Source: Frigoribacterium sp. PhB24 (GTDB lineage: Bacteria; Actinomycetota; Actinomycetes; Actinomycetales; Microbacteriaceae). Taken from it: 64,000 nt of DNA. Below the pieces are notes generated by a model that had not been told where the DNA came from, ran no database searches, and saw only the letters and a program-made list of their open reading frames with translations. A program made the translations under genes and the position numbers. Positions 1-8,688 of the stretch are shown piece by piece; position 1 is the stretch's first letter; each line of letters starts with the position of its first letter. The stretch covers positions 62,001 to 126,000 of the forward strand of contig NZ_RKIC01000010.1 of the NCBI RefSeq assembly GCF_003755185.1. The letters are read 5' to 3'.

Positions 1-652
1 TCTCGCTGATCTGCTGCACGACGCCGAGGTTGTGCGAGATGACGACGTAGGTGATGCCCGTGTCGACCTGGATCTCGCGCAGCAGCTCGAGCACCTGGGC
101 CTGCACCGACACGTCGAGCGCGCTCGTCGCCTCGTCGCAGATCAGCAGGTCGGGGCTCGACGCCAGGGCCCGGGCGATGCCGATGCGCTGGCGCTGTCCG
201 CCCGAGAACTCGTGCGGCCGACGGTCGAGAGCCGTCGAGGGCAGGCCGACGCGGTCGATCAGGCGGGCCGCCTCGGTGGCGCGCTCCTGCGCCGACCGCA
301 CCCCCTTCAGCCGCAGCGGCTCGGCGACGATGTCGCGGGCGCTGAGGTGCGGGTCGAGCGAGCCGTAGGGGTCTTGGAAGACCATCTGGAACCGGTGCCT
401 CAGGGGCCGCAGCCGCGCCTCCGACAGGGTCGCGAGGTCGGTGCCGTCGAGCACGATGCGCCCGCTGGTCGGCTGCAGCAGGCGCATGACGGCCTTGGCG
501 ATCGTGGACTTGCCGCAGCCGGACTCGCCGACGATGGCGAAGGTGCTGCCGCGACGCACCGAGAACGACACGTGGTCGACGGCGCGGTGGGCGGTCGAGC
601 CGCTGCCGTAGTCGACGACCAGGTCGTCGACCTCGAGGATGGTGTCAGACAC
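1..652 (-). CDS. Oligopeptide ABC transporter ATP-binding protein, DppF/OppF-like (3' end outside window)
   Basis: This is the second ATPase of a dipeptide/oligopeptide-type importer and would hydrolyse ATP at the inner face of the membrane. It starts at a GTG (650-652) that overlaps the stop of the preceding ATPase gene. About 217 codons are present and the C-terminus runs off the window edge. Visible motifs are Walker A GESGCGKST, Q-loop FQDPYGSLDP, signature FSGGQRQRIGIARAL and Walker B LLICDEATSALD, with the H-loop SHNLG near the edge. The F-type assignment rests on the Q-loop sequence and on its position after a DppD-type gene. The substrate cannot be read from the sequence. Confidence 0.9.
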   Translation of the reverse strand, partial: MSDTILEVDDLVVDYGSGSTAHRAVDHVSFSVRRGSTFAIVGESGCGKSTIAKAVMRLLQPTSGRIVLDGTDLATLSEARLRPLRHRFQMVFQDPYGSLDPHLSARDIVAEPLRLKGVRSAQERATEAARLIDRVGLPSTALDRRPHEFSGGQRQRIGIARALASSPDLLICDEATSALDVSVQAQVLELLREIQVDTGITYVVISHNLGVVQQISE

Positions 653-1526
653 GGGTGGCCTCCGGTCGGTCGGTGCTGGTCGCGGTCGTGGCGGGGGTCT
701 CGTCCCAGGCTCCCAGGGTGGGCACGGCGGCGAGCAGCCCCCGGGTGTATGGCTCGGCGGGGTGCTCGACGATCTGCCGTACGTCGCCCGACTCGACGAA
801 CACGCCGGCCTTCATCACGTGGATGCGGTCGGACACCAGGCGGGCGACGCCGAGGTCGTGGGTGATCATCAGCAGGCCGATGCCGCGCTGCTCCTGCAGT
901 TCGAGCAGCAGGTCGAGGATCCCGGCCTGCACCGTCACGTCGAGGGCGCTGGTGGGCTCGTCGGCCACGATCAGCTGCGGCTCGCAGGCCAGGGCGATCG
1001 CGATCAGCACGCGCTGGAGCATGCCGCCCGACAGCTGGTGCGGGAACTTCCGCAGCTGGGCCGACGGGTCGGGGATGTGCACCTGCTCGAGCAGTCGCAC
1101 CGCCCGGGCCGTGACCGCGGCGCGACCGCTGGCGGCTCCGGCGATGCGGATGGCCTCGCCGAGCTGCGAACCGATCGACCGCACCGGGCTGAGCGCCGTC
1201 ATCGGGTCCTGCGGGATCAGGGCGACGGCCCGGCCGCGCACCTTCCGCACCGCCGAGGCGGAGGCGAGCACGTCGAGGCCGGTGATGCGCACGTGGCCCG
1301 AGACGACGGCCAGGTCGGCCGGCAGCAGCTGCAACACACCCATGGCGGTGGTCGACTTGCCCGACCCCGATTCGCCGATGATCGTGACGGTCTCACCACG
1401 GGCGATGTGGAACGAGACGCCGTCGACGGCCCGCACGATGCCGTTCGTCGTCATCAACTCGATCTGCAGGTCGCGCACCTCGAGCAGCAGGTCGGGGTCG
1501 GCGGTGTCGTCGGTCACGGGGGTCAT
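645..1526 (-). CDS. Oligopeptide ABC transporter ATP-binding protein, DppD/OppD-like
   Basis: A 293-residue cytoplasmic ATPase and partner of the DppF-like subunit downstream. Walker A is GESGSGKSTT, the Q-loop LIPQDPMTALSP, the signature LSGGMLQRVLIAIAL and Walker B LIVADEPTSALD. The C-terminal EPYTRGLLAAVPTLG segment is typical of the oligopeptide/dipeptide ATPase C-terminal region. Length is slightly short for the family (about 320-330). The ATG at 1526 overlaps the stop of the upstream permease gene (ATGA), so the operon is translationally coupled. The N-terminus uses the order given by the domain, and the upstream frame belongs to other genes. Confidence 0.92.
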   Translation of the reverse strand: MTPVTDDTADPDLLLEVRDLQIELMTTNGIVRAVDGVSFHIARGETVTIIGESGSGKSTTAMGVLQLLPADLAVVSGHVRITGLDVLASASAVRKVRGRAVALIPQDPMTALSPVRSIGSQLGEAIRIAGAASGRAAVTARAVRLLEQVHIPDPSAQLRKFPHQLSGGMLQRVLIAIALACEPQLIVADEPTSALDVTVQAGILDLLLELQEQRGIGLLMITHDLGVARLVSDRIHVMKAGVFVESGDVRQIVEHPAEPYTRGLLAAVPTLGAWDETPATTATSTDRPEATRV

Positions 1527-2536
1527 GCGATCGTTCCCTTCGTGCGGGTGGCCGCCGCTGCGGGGCGCGGTCCGACGAACCGGCGGAGGCGCGAGGCCGT
1601 CGACCGCCGCGGACGGTCCCGCAGGGCGTCGCCCAGCAGGTTCACCCCGACGACGAGCAGCACGATGAACAGGCCGGGGATCGTGACCATCCACCAGGCG
1701 GTGGTGACGTAGTCCTGGCCGTCCGAGATGATGCGGCCCCAGGTGGCGAAGGGCCGCTGCGGGCCCGCGCCGAGGAAGCTCAGCGCGCTCTCCAGCAACA
1801 CGGCCTGCGCGAGCAGCAGCAGCACGACCAGCGTCGCCTGCTTGATGACGTTGGGCACGACGTGGCGCAGCAGGATCGTGAAGCGGTTCAGGCCGAGCGT
1901 GCGGGCCGACGAGACGTAGGGCTTCTCGCGTTCGACGAGCACGAGCGACCGGGTCAGGCGGGCCACCTCCGGCCACTGCGCGATCGCGATGACGAAGGTG
2001 ATGACGGGGATCGACGGGCCGAACAGCGCGACCACGAGCAGCAGCATCATCAGCAGCGGCAACGACATCTGGGCCTCGAGCAGGCGGCTGATCAACGTGT
2101 CGGCCCAGCGCCCGTAGAAGCCGGCGATCGAGCCCAGCACGACGCCGATGGCACCCGAGACGATGACGGCGAGCACGCCGATCGCCAGCGAGACCTGACC
2201 GCCGTGCAGCACGCGCGACAGCAGGTCCCGGCCGAGCTGGTCGGTGCCGAACAGGTGGCCGGCCGTGAACGGAGGCGCGAGGCGGTTGCCGAGGTCCTGG
2301 CCGTTCGCGTCGGGCAGCGGCAGCGCCTGGGCCAGCACGATCGGGAGGATGACGACGAGGGCGCAGATCGCGCCGACCCAGAGCTTCACGCGGGCGGCGG
2401 AGGTGCGTCGGGCCGCCTCGGACCTCGTCAGCAGGCGCGGCGTGACCGCGGTGGGTCGCGCCTCCTCGGGGGTGCGGTCGACCGGGCCTGCGGCGTCCGG
2501 TCCGGACGCGCGTCCGGTGGTGTCGGTGCGGGTCAT
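1523..2536 (-). CDS. ABC transporter permease, DppC/OppC-like
   Basis: A 337-residue inner-membrane permease. After about 50 hydrophilic residues comes the first membrane segment (VGAICALVVILPIVLA). This is followed by the conserved LFGTDQLGRDLLSRVLHG motif of DppC-type permeases, then further membrane helices and the EAA-type cytoplasmic loop (YVSSARTLGLNRFTILLRHVVPN). It overlaps the DppD-like gene by four bases and follows the DppB-like permease, also with an ATGA overlap. It should form the heterodimeric pore with the DppB-like protein. Confidence 0.92.
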   Translation of the reverse strand: MTRTDTTGRASGPDAAGPVDRTPEEARPTAVTPRLLTRSEAARRTSAARVKLWVGAICALVVILPIVLAQALPLPDANGQDLGNRLAPPFTAGHLFGTDQLGRDLLSRVLHGGQVSLAIGVLAVIVSGAIGVVLGSIAGFYGRWADTLISRLLEAQMSLPLLMMLLLVVALFGPSIPVITFVIAIAQWPEVARLTRSLVLVEREKPYVSSARTLGLNRFTILLRHVVPNVIKQATLVVLLLLAQAVLLESALSFLGAGPQRPFATWGRIISDGQDYVTTAWWMVTIPGLFIVLLVVGVNLLGDALRDRPRRSTASRLRRFVGPRPAAAATRTKGTIA

Positions 2537-3468
2537 GCGGCACTCGCCTTTCCGAGCCGCACGCGCGGATCGAGCAGGGGATAGGCGAGGTCGATCAGCA
2601 GCTGGACGCCGACGGCGAGCAGCGACGTGACCAGCACGGTCGCCTGGATGAGGGGGTAGTCGCGGGTCTCGAGCGCCCGCACGATGAGCGACCCGACGCC
2701 GGGCCAGGCGAACACGACCTCGACCACGACCACGCCGTTCAGCATCGCCGCGAAGCGCGTGCCGAGCGCCGTGAAGACCGGGATCGCCGAGTTGCCCATG
2801 GCGTAGCGCCAGGTGAGCGCCCGCTCCGAGACGCCCCGCGAGCGGGCCACGGTCAGGTAGGGCGCCGAGAAGTTGGTCGCCATCTCGCGCCGCACCAGCC
2901 GCGAGATGAGAGCCACCTGCAGGATCGCGATCGTCACGGTCGGCAGGACGAGGCCGCCCCAGGTCGCGAAGCCCGATGCCGGGAAGATCGGGATCACCAC
3001 GGCGAAGGCGCTGAGCAGCAGGATGCCGGTCCAGAAGTCCGGCATCGACTGACCCGCGATCGCGACGACGTTGACGCCGGTCTCGCCGCGGGTGTCGGTG
3101 CGGCGGGCCATCCAGACGCCGAGCGGGATCGACACGACCGCCGCCAGCAGGATCGCCGCGAACGACAGGGTCAGCGTGAACGGCAGACGTTCGAGCACGA
3201 CCTGCACGGCCGGCGCCTGGAACGAGTACGAGGTGCCCAGGTTGCCCGTGACGAGCTGCTGCAGGAACACGCCGTACTGCTGCGGCAGCGGGTCGTCGAG
3301 GCCGAACTGCTCGCGCACCGCGGCGAGCTGCTCGTTCGTCGCGAGCGGCCCGGCGTAGGCCACGGCCGGGTCGCCGGGGGCGAGGCGGATCAGCACGAAG
3401 ACCGTCGACACCGTGAGGAACACGGTGAGCAGGCCCTGGCCGAGGCGCTTGAGGATGTAGGTCGCCAT
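2533..3468 (-). CDS. ABC transporter permease, DppB/OppB-like
   Basis: A 311-residue inner-membrane permease, first pore subunit of the importer. The N-terminus MATYILKRLGQGLLTVFLTV is a classic DppB start. It is followed by the LAPGDPA motif, an external region with FGLDDPLPQQYG, several hydrophobic helices and the EAA loop (TVARSRGVSERALTWRYAMGN). The ending PLLDPRVRLG is family-typical. The gene begins three bases after the stop of the binding-protein gene and overlaps the DppC-like gene. Substrate specificity is not visible here. Confidence 0.92.
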   Translation of the reverse strand: MATYILKRLGQGLLTVFLTVSTVFVLIRLAPGDPAVAYAGPLATNEQLAAVREQFGLDDPLPQQYGVFLQQLVTGNLGTSYSFQAPAVQVVLERLPFTLTLSFAAILLAAVVSIPLGVWMARRTDTRGETGVNVVAIAGQSMPDFWTGILLLSAFAVVIPIFPASGFATWGGLVLPTVTIAILQVALISRLVRREMATNFSAPYLTVARSRGVSERALTWRYAMGNSAIPVFTALGTRFAAMLNGVVVVEVVFAWPGVGSLIVRALETRDYPLIQATVLVTSLLAVGVQLLIDLAYPLLDPRVRLGKASAA

Positions 3469-3470
3469 GG

Positions 3471-5045
3471 TCAGGCCCCCAGTCGGACGCTCGAGAGCGG
3501 GTACGAGTTCGACGACGCGAGCGAGAGGCGCTCGACGCGCTCGCGACGGGCGAGCACCGACTTGGGCACGAACGCCCAGGCGCACGGCCAGGTGTCCCAG
3601 GCCGCCTGCTGCGCCTCGGCGAGCCGACGCTGACGCAGGGCCGCGTCGGGCTCGGTGGAGGCGCGGGCGATGGCGGCGGTGACGTCGGGCTGCACGTAGC
3701 CCTGGTAGGTGTCGCGGGTCTGCTCCTTCTCGGCGGTGCCCGCGTACATGCCCTGCAAGATGGTCAACGCCAGTCCCGTGGGGGCGGAGAACCCGTTCCC
3801 GAGCAGGTCCCAGTCGCCGGCCTTGCCCTGGCGCCACTGCAGGATGTCGCCGCCGGGCTCGAACTGCTGCAGGGTGGTCCGCACGCCGATCGCGCCGAAC
3901 ATCTCGACGAGGGCCTCCATGATGAAGGTGTCGCCGGCGAACTCGCCGGTCTCCCAGATGACGCGCAAGGTGAGGTCGCTCGCACCGAGCTCGGCGAGCG
4001 TGCGGCGCGCGAGGTCGGGGTCGTAGGTGTACTCGCCGGTCTTCGCGTAGCCGAGCAGGCTCGGCGGCACGACGCCGTCGGCCTGCGTCACCGAGTCGGT
4101 GAGCACGTCGCGCACGAGGGCGCGACCGTCGATCGCGTGGCTGAGCGCCTCGCGCACCCTGGCGTCGGCCAGCGGGTGCCCCTCGGGCTTGCGGAAGTTG
4201 TAGAAGATCTGGTTGATGCGCAGGCTCGAGGCCTCGTCGAGGGCGATGCCGGGCAGGCCCTGCAGCTGGGTCGCGGAGTCGGGCGTGATCGAGTCGATGA
4301 CGTCGACCTCGCCGCTGCGCAGCGCGATCACCCGGCTCGACTCCTCGGGCAGGAACCGCACCTCGACCCGGTCGACACCCGGGGCCTCGCCCCAGTACTG
4401 CTCGTTGCGGGTGAGGCTGTAGGTGCCGGCGCCCCGGTTGAAGCGGGTGACGACGAACGGCCCGCTGCCCACGCCGTCCTGCAGCTCCTCGGGCTTGTTC
4501 GCCGCGGCCGGGGTGATCAGGATGTTGCTCATCAGGGCGTCGAGCACGGGGATCGGCTGCGACGAGTCGAGCGTGAAGGTGCGGTCGTCGATCGCGGACA
4601 CGGTCGGGAACTCGGGGAAGAAACTGGCGACGAACGAGCCCTGCACCTGCTCGTACATCTGCAGTGCGGTGGCGACGTCGTCGACCGTGACGGGAGTGCC
4701 GTCCGAGTAGCGCACGCCCTCGCGCAGCCGGACCGTCCACTGCGTGTCGCTCGTCGGCTCGAAGCTCTCGGCGAGCACGAGCTCGGGCGTGATGTCGGGC
4801 CCGATCTGGGTGAGCGCCTGCCGTACCGCCCGCTGCACCGTGACGGCCGCGTCGAACTGGTTGAGCTTGTTGTCGAGGCTGACCAGCGAGCGGTTGAGGG
4901 CCAGGGTCAGCGTGCCGGGCCCGGGCAGTCCGGTCGGACCGGCGCAGCCGGCGAGGCTGGTGGCGGTCACGAAGAGGCCGGCCGCGGCTCCCCAGCGGAG
5001 CAGGGTGCGGCGTGACATCTCGTGGTCCGCGAACGGAACGGTCAT
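3471..5045 (-). CDS. Extracellular solute-binding lipoprotein, family 5 (DppA/OppA-like)
   Basis: A substrate-binding protein of about 524 residues that should deliver ligand to the permease pair encoded downstream. The N-terminus carries a twin-arginine-like signal (MSRRTLLRWGAAAG) ending in a lipobox around SLAGC, so it is likely a Tat-exported lipoprotein. Family-5 features include VRLREGVRYSDGTPVTVDDV and a long two-lobe body. ATG codons at 5045 and 5018 are both possible. 5045 has a GAGAGG Shine-Dalgarno at proper spacing, whereas 5018 puts the arginine pair right at the N-terminus. First gene of the five-gene minus-strand operon. Confidence 0.88.
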   Translation of the reverse strand: MTVPFADHEMSRRTLLRWGAAAGLFVTATSLAGCAGPTGLPGPGTLTLALNRSLVSLDNKLNQFDAAVTVQRAVRQALTQIGPDITPELVLAESFEPTSDTQWTVRLREGVRYSDGTPVTVDDVATALQMYEQVQGSFVASFFPEFPTVSAIDDRTFTLDSSQPIPVLDALMSNILITPAAANKPEELQDGVGSGPFVVTRFNRGAGTYSLTRNEQYWGEAPGVDRVEVRFLPEESSRVIALRSGEVDVIDSITPDSATQLQGLPGIALDEASSLRINQIFYNFRKPEGHPLADARVREALSHAIDGRALVRDVLTDSVTQADGVVPPSLLGYAKTGEYTYDPDLARRTLAELGASDLTLRVIWETGEFAGDTFIMEALVEMFGAIGVRTTLQQFEPGGDILQWRQGKAGDWDLLGNGFSAPTGLALTILQGMYAGTAEKEQTRDTYQGYVQPDVTAAIARASTEPDAALRQRRLAEAQQAAWDTWPCAWAFVPKSVLARRERVERLSLASSNSYPLSSVRLGA

Positions 5046-5204
5046 CATCGACCTCTCGATCCAGGGGTTCGACGAGGTCGACGGCGCCCGGTCCCGCAGC
5101 GCTGCGCCGCCCTCGTCCGGGCTGGATGACACTGTGCCACCGCTGCGCGTTCCGCGCAAGACCGGTAGCGCATAACGCGCAGTCGTGTCAGGATGGCCAG
5201 CACC
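5046..5204. promoter_or_regulatory. Divergent promoter region with candidate operator (inverted repeat 5144-5181)
   Basis: About 160 bases separate the divergent importer operon and acid-sugar kinase operon, so both promoters must lie here. TGCGCGTT at 5144-5151 and AACGCGCA at 5174-5181 form a perfect 8-bp inverted repeat with a 22-base spacer. This is a plausible site for the DeoR-family regulator encoded at 7584. Operator function is inferred from position only. Confidence 0.45.
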
Positions 5205-6509
5205 ATGACCCAGATCACCGTCATCGCCGACGACCTGTCCGGCGCCGCCGAGACCGCCGAGCAGTTCCGGCTGCGCGGTCACGAGACCGTGATCTCGCTC
5301 GGCGTTCCGTCGGTGTCGACCGCCCGCATCACGGTCGTCGACGTCGCCACCCGCGCCGGCACGGCCGAGGAGGCGCGGGTCGCGATCGACACGCTGCCCC
5401 TGCCGGTCGGCACCCTCGTCCTGAAGAAGACCGACTCCCTGTGGCGCGGACACGTCGGCCCCGAGCTCGAGGCGCTGACCGCCCGCGGCTACGACGTCGT
5501 CGTGGCCGGAGCGCTACCCGCCCTCGGGCGCACGGTCGTCGACGGGCGGCCCCTGGTCGACGGGCGGCCGCTGGCCGAGACGGCCCTCTGGCACCTCGAA
5601 CCGCACGACGCCCCCTCGACCCTCGCCGAGCTGGCCGGCCATCCGTCGGTGCTCGTCGGGCTCGACGTCGTGCGCTCGAGCCCCGACGCGTTCGCCGCAC
5701 GCCTGGACGACGCCCTCGTCGCAGGGGCCGTCGCCCTCGTCGACGCCGAGACCGACGACGACCTCGCGGCCGTGGTCGCGGCCGTCCTCCGGTTGACCGC
5801 CCGCCCCGGGGCCCGCCGGCCGGTCGCCCTCGCGGGCAGCTCCGCGCTCGCCGCCGCCCTGGCCGACGCGGTGGCACCGGTCGCGACCTCGGTCGACCCC
5901 GTGCCCGTACCCGTGCCCGCGTCCGCGTCGGCGTCCGCGTCGGCCGGTGTCGGGCCCCGCGCCGGTGCCGGGCCCGCGCGACCCGTCCTCGTCGTGGTCG
6001 GATCGGCCGCCGAGGTGGCCCGGGGCCACGCCGACGTCCTCGCCGCCACCGGTGCGGACGTGCACGCGCTCGACCCGGCGGACGACGTGGTCGACGTGGT
6101 CGACGCGACCCGTGCCTCCTTGGCCCGGTCGTCCGTCGCCGTGCTGACGGTGACCGCCCGACGCCTGTCCGACCCGCTCGACGGCTCGGCGGCCCTCGCC
6201 GACGTCGTCACCCGGCTCGCCGCCGACGTCGAGCTCGACCTCGTGCTGACCGGCGGCGAGACCGCCCGGGCCGTGCTCGACCGGCTCGGCACGACCGTCC
6301 TGCGGCCGCTCGCGCAGGTCGAACACGGTGCCGTCCTCAGCCTCGCCGGCGACGACCGGCTCGTCGCCACCAAGCCCGGCAGCTTCGGTGGCCCGACCGT
6401 GCTCGCCGACCTCGTCGACCTGGTGCGCCGCACACGCGCCGGGGCCGACCCCCACGACCTCGCCGCGTCGGCCGCGTCCGGCGCCCCCACGAAACGGAGA
6501 ACCCCATGA
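5205..6509 (+). CDS. Four-carbon acid sugar kinase family protein (DUF1537; threonate/erythronate kinase-like)
   Basis: This family phosphorylates four-carbon aldonic acids such as D-threonate or D-erythronate. The N-terminal signature ITVIADDLSGAAETAEQF and LVLKKTDSLWRGHVG match the sugar-binding domain. The C-terminal nucleotide-binding domain shows LVLTGGETARAVL and LVATKPGSFGG. A low-complexity Val-Pro/Ala-Ser stretch around residues 225-245 links the two domains. Two in-frame ATGs exist (5193, 5205); AGGA at 5190-5193 fits the second, which is used here. The stop overlaps the start of the PdxA-like gene (ATGA). The pair kinase plus PdxA homologue is the known arrangement for D-threonate/D-erythronate degradation. 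The exact substrate is inferred. Confidence 0.82.
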   Translation: MTQITVIADDLSGAAETAEQFRLRGHETVISLGVPSVSTARITVVDVATRAGTAEEARVAIDTLPLPVGTLVLKKTDSLWRGHVGPELEALTARGYDVVVAGALPALGRTVVDGRPLVDGRPLAETALWHLEPHDAPSTLAELAGHPSVLVGLDVVRSSPDAFAARLDDALVAGAVALVDAETDDDLAAVVAAVLRLTARPGARRPVALAGSSALAAALADAVAPVATSVDPVPVPVPASASASASAGVGPRAGAGPARPVLVVVGSAAEVARGHADVLAATGADVHALDPADDVVDVVDATRASLARSSVAVLTVTARRLSDPLDGSAALADVVTRLAADVELDLVLTGGETARAVLDRLGTTVLRPLAQVEHGAVLSLAGDDRLVATKPGSFGGPTVLADLVDLVRRTRAGADPHDLAASAASGAPTKRRTP

Positions 6510-7549
6510 CCACGACGACACCCGACACCCGACCGTTCATCGCCGTCACCATGGGCGACGGAGCCGGCGTCGGACCCGAGGTGACCGTCGGCGCGTTGCT
6601 CGACGAGGCCGCCTACCGCGACGCCCGCCCGGTCGTCGTCGGCGACGCCCACCGGCTGCGGCTCGGGGCCGCGGCCCTCGGGGTCGAGGCCGAGATCGTC
6701 GAGGTCGACGGCCCCGCCGACGCCGTCTTCACGCCCGGCCGCATCAACGTCGTCGACCCGCACCTGCTGTCGGCCGACCTGCCCTGGGGCGCGGTCTCGG
6801 CCGAGGCCGGTCACGCCGCGTACGAGTACATCCGCATCGCGTGCGAGCTCGGCATGGCCGGGCTCGTCCAGGGCATCTGCACCGCACCGTTGAACAAGGC
6901 CGCGCTGCACGAGGCCGGCCACGTGTTCCCCGGCCACACCGAGCTGCTGGCGCACTTCATGGGCGTCGGCGAGGTGTCGATGATGCTCTCGACGCCGAAG
7001 ATCAGGGTGATCCACGTCACGACCCACATCGGGTTGATCGACGCGATCGCCCGGATCGAGCCCGGGCTGGTCGAGCGCACCGTTCGCCGCGGCTGGGAGG
7101 CGCTCCGTCGCGCGGGCGTCGAGGACCCCCGCATCGGCGTCTGCGCCATCAACCCGCACGCCGGCGAGAACGGACTCTTCGGCTACGGGGAGGAGGCCGA
7201 GAAGATCACCCCGGCCATCGAGGTCCTCCAGGCCGACGGCATCCGCGCCGTCGGGCCGTTGCCGGCCGACACCGCGTTCTTCCTCGGCGGCCGTGGCGAC
7301 TACGACCTCATCGTGGCGATGTACCACGATCAGGGGCACGGACCCGTCAAGGTGCTCGGCATCGAGGCCGGCGTGAACATCACCGTGGGGCTGCCCGTGA
7401 TCCGCACGTCGGTCGACCACGGCACCGCGTTCGACATCGCCGGCACCGGCGTCGTGGCCGTCGGTAGCATGATCGAGGCGTTGCGCCAGGCCGTCGAGAT
7501 GTCGCCCAGCCCGGCCGACGCCGCCCGGGTCGGTGCGCCGTCGGCGTGA
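6506..7549 (+). CDS. PdxA-family NAD-dependent dehydrogenase (4-phospho-threonate/erythronate dehydrogenase-like)
   Basis: A 347-residue cytoplasmic enzyme of the 4-hydroxythreonine-4-phosphate dehydrogenase family. Metal- and substrate-binding signatures are visible: MGDGAGVGPEV near the N-terminus, the conserved FPGHTELLA, the INPHAGENGLFG motif and YHDQGHGPVK, which supply the His/Asp ligands. Because it is coupled to a four-carbon acid sugar kinase rather than to pyridoxine genes, it is better read as the PdxA2-type enzyme. That enzyme oxidises and decarboxylates 4-phospho-D-threonate or -erythronate to dihydroxyacetone phosphate. True PdxA cannot be excluded by motif alone. Confidence 0.85.
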   Translation: MTTTTPDTRPFIAVTMGDGAGVGPEVTVGALLDEAAYRDARPVVVGDAHRLRLGAAALGVEAEIVEVDGPADAVFTPGRINVVDPHLLSADLPWGAVSAEAGHAAYEYIRIACELGMAGLVQGICTAPLNKAALHEAGHVFPGHTELLAHFMGVGEVSMMLSTPKIRVIHVTTHIGLIDAIARIEPGLVERTVRRGWEALRRAGVEDPRIGVCAINPHAGENGLFGYGEEAEKITPAIEVLQADGIRAVGPLPADTAFFLGGRGDYDLIVAMYHDQGHGPVKVLGIEAGVNITVGLPVIRTSVDHGTAFDIAGTGVVAVGSMIEALRQAVEMSPSPADAARVGAPSA

Positions 7550-7583
7550 CGTCGCCCGCCCCACCGATCAGGACGGTCACCGC

Positions 7584-8360
7584 ATGAGCACCACCGCACG
7601 AGAGCGACGCCGCGACATCGTCGACCTGGCCCGCACCACCGGGCTGGCGAGCGTCGACGAGCTGAGCCGCCGCTTCGAGGTGACCCCGTCGACGATCCGG
7701 CGAGACCTGGCCGAGCTGACCCGTCGTGGTGAGATCGCTCGCACCTACGGCGGCGCCATGCCGCTGGCCGCCGCCGGGGCCGAGCCGACCTTCCGGCAGC
7801 GCAACCGCGAGGCCGGGGTGGCCAAGGCCGAGATCGCCCGGCACGCCCGCACGCTGCTCGGTGACGGCGAGACGCTGCTGTTCGACGCCGGTTCGTCCGT
7901 CGCGGCCCTCGCCCGGGAGGCGCGGTCGGGTCTGGTCGCGACCGTCGCCACCACCTCGATCGCGGTCATCCAACAGCTCGCGGACTCCGAGGACATCCAC
8001 CTCGAGTGCCTCGGCGGCACGCTCCGCCCGGCCAGCCAGGGATTCGTCGGGCCTCTGGCCGAGGCCGCCCTCGAACGCCTGACCTTCGACCGGGTGTTCC
8101 TCGGGGCCGACGGCGTACTCGCCTCGGGGCACGTGGTCGAGGCCGACCTGGTGCAGACTCGGCTCAAAGAGCTGATGTGCCGGCAGTCGGAGCGGGTCTA
8201 CGTGCTCGCCGACGGGTCGAAGCTCGGTCGCGCGACGTTCCGCGCCCGGGCGGCCCTGCCCGAGGGGTGGACGCTCGTGACCGACTCCACGGCCGCGCCC
8301 GAGGCCCTGGCCGAGTTCGCGGCCGCCGGCGTCGACGTGGTCGTCGCCCCCGCCGGCTGA
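7584..8360 (+). CDS. DeoR/GlpR-family transcriptional regulator
   Basis: A 258-residue repressor-type protein. The N-terminal winged helix-turn-helix (residues 6-60) includes LSRRFEVTPSTIRRDLAELTRRG and the family-diagnostic RTYGGA. The C-terminal DeoRC sugar-phosphate-binding domain shows LFDAGSSVAALA and VFLGADGV. ATG at 7584 is preceded by AGGACGG. It follows the PdxA-like gene by 34 bases and probably controls this catabolic operon and the divergent importer in response to a phosphorylated intermediate. That role is inferred from context. Confidence 0.88.
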   Translation: MSTTARERRRDIVDLARTTGLASVDELSRRFEVTPSTIRRDLAELTRRGEIARTYGGAMPLAAAGAEPTFRQRNREAGVAKAEIARHARTLLGDGETLLFDAGSSVAALAREARSGLVATVATTSIAVIQQLADSEDIHLECLGGTLRPASQGFVGPLAEAALERLTFDRVFLGADGVLASGHVVEADLVQTRLKELMCRQSERVYVLADGSKLGRATFRARAALPEGWTLVTDSTAAPEALAEFAAAGVDVVVAPAG

Positions 8361-8407
8361 CGCCGCGCCGATCCCGCGCGAGACGACCCGCGCCTCCTGC
8401 CCGGGGT

Positions 8408-8621
<214 letters not shown>

Positions 8622-8688
8622 TCCCCCCCCCGCGACGGTGGTGCGACCTCGTCGGAGATCCGGCACCCCGTCGGGCAGGATGGGCGGC

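Noticed and set aside
5012-7549. 845-codon plus-strand open frame across the kinase and PdxA-like genes
   Set aside because: Its first two thirds are Arg/Pro/Gly-rich shadow of the kinase. Only the end coincides with the real PdxA frame, which has its own coupled start at 6506.
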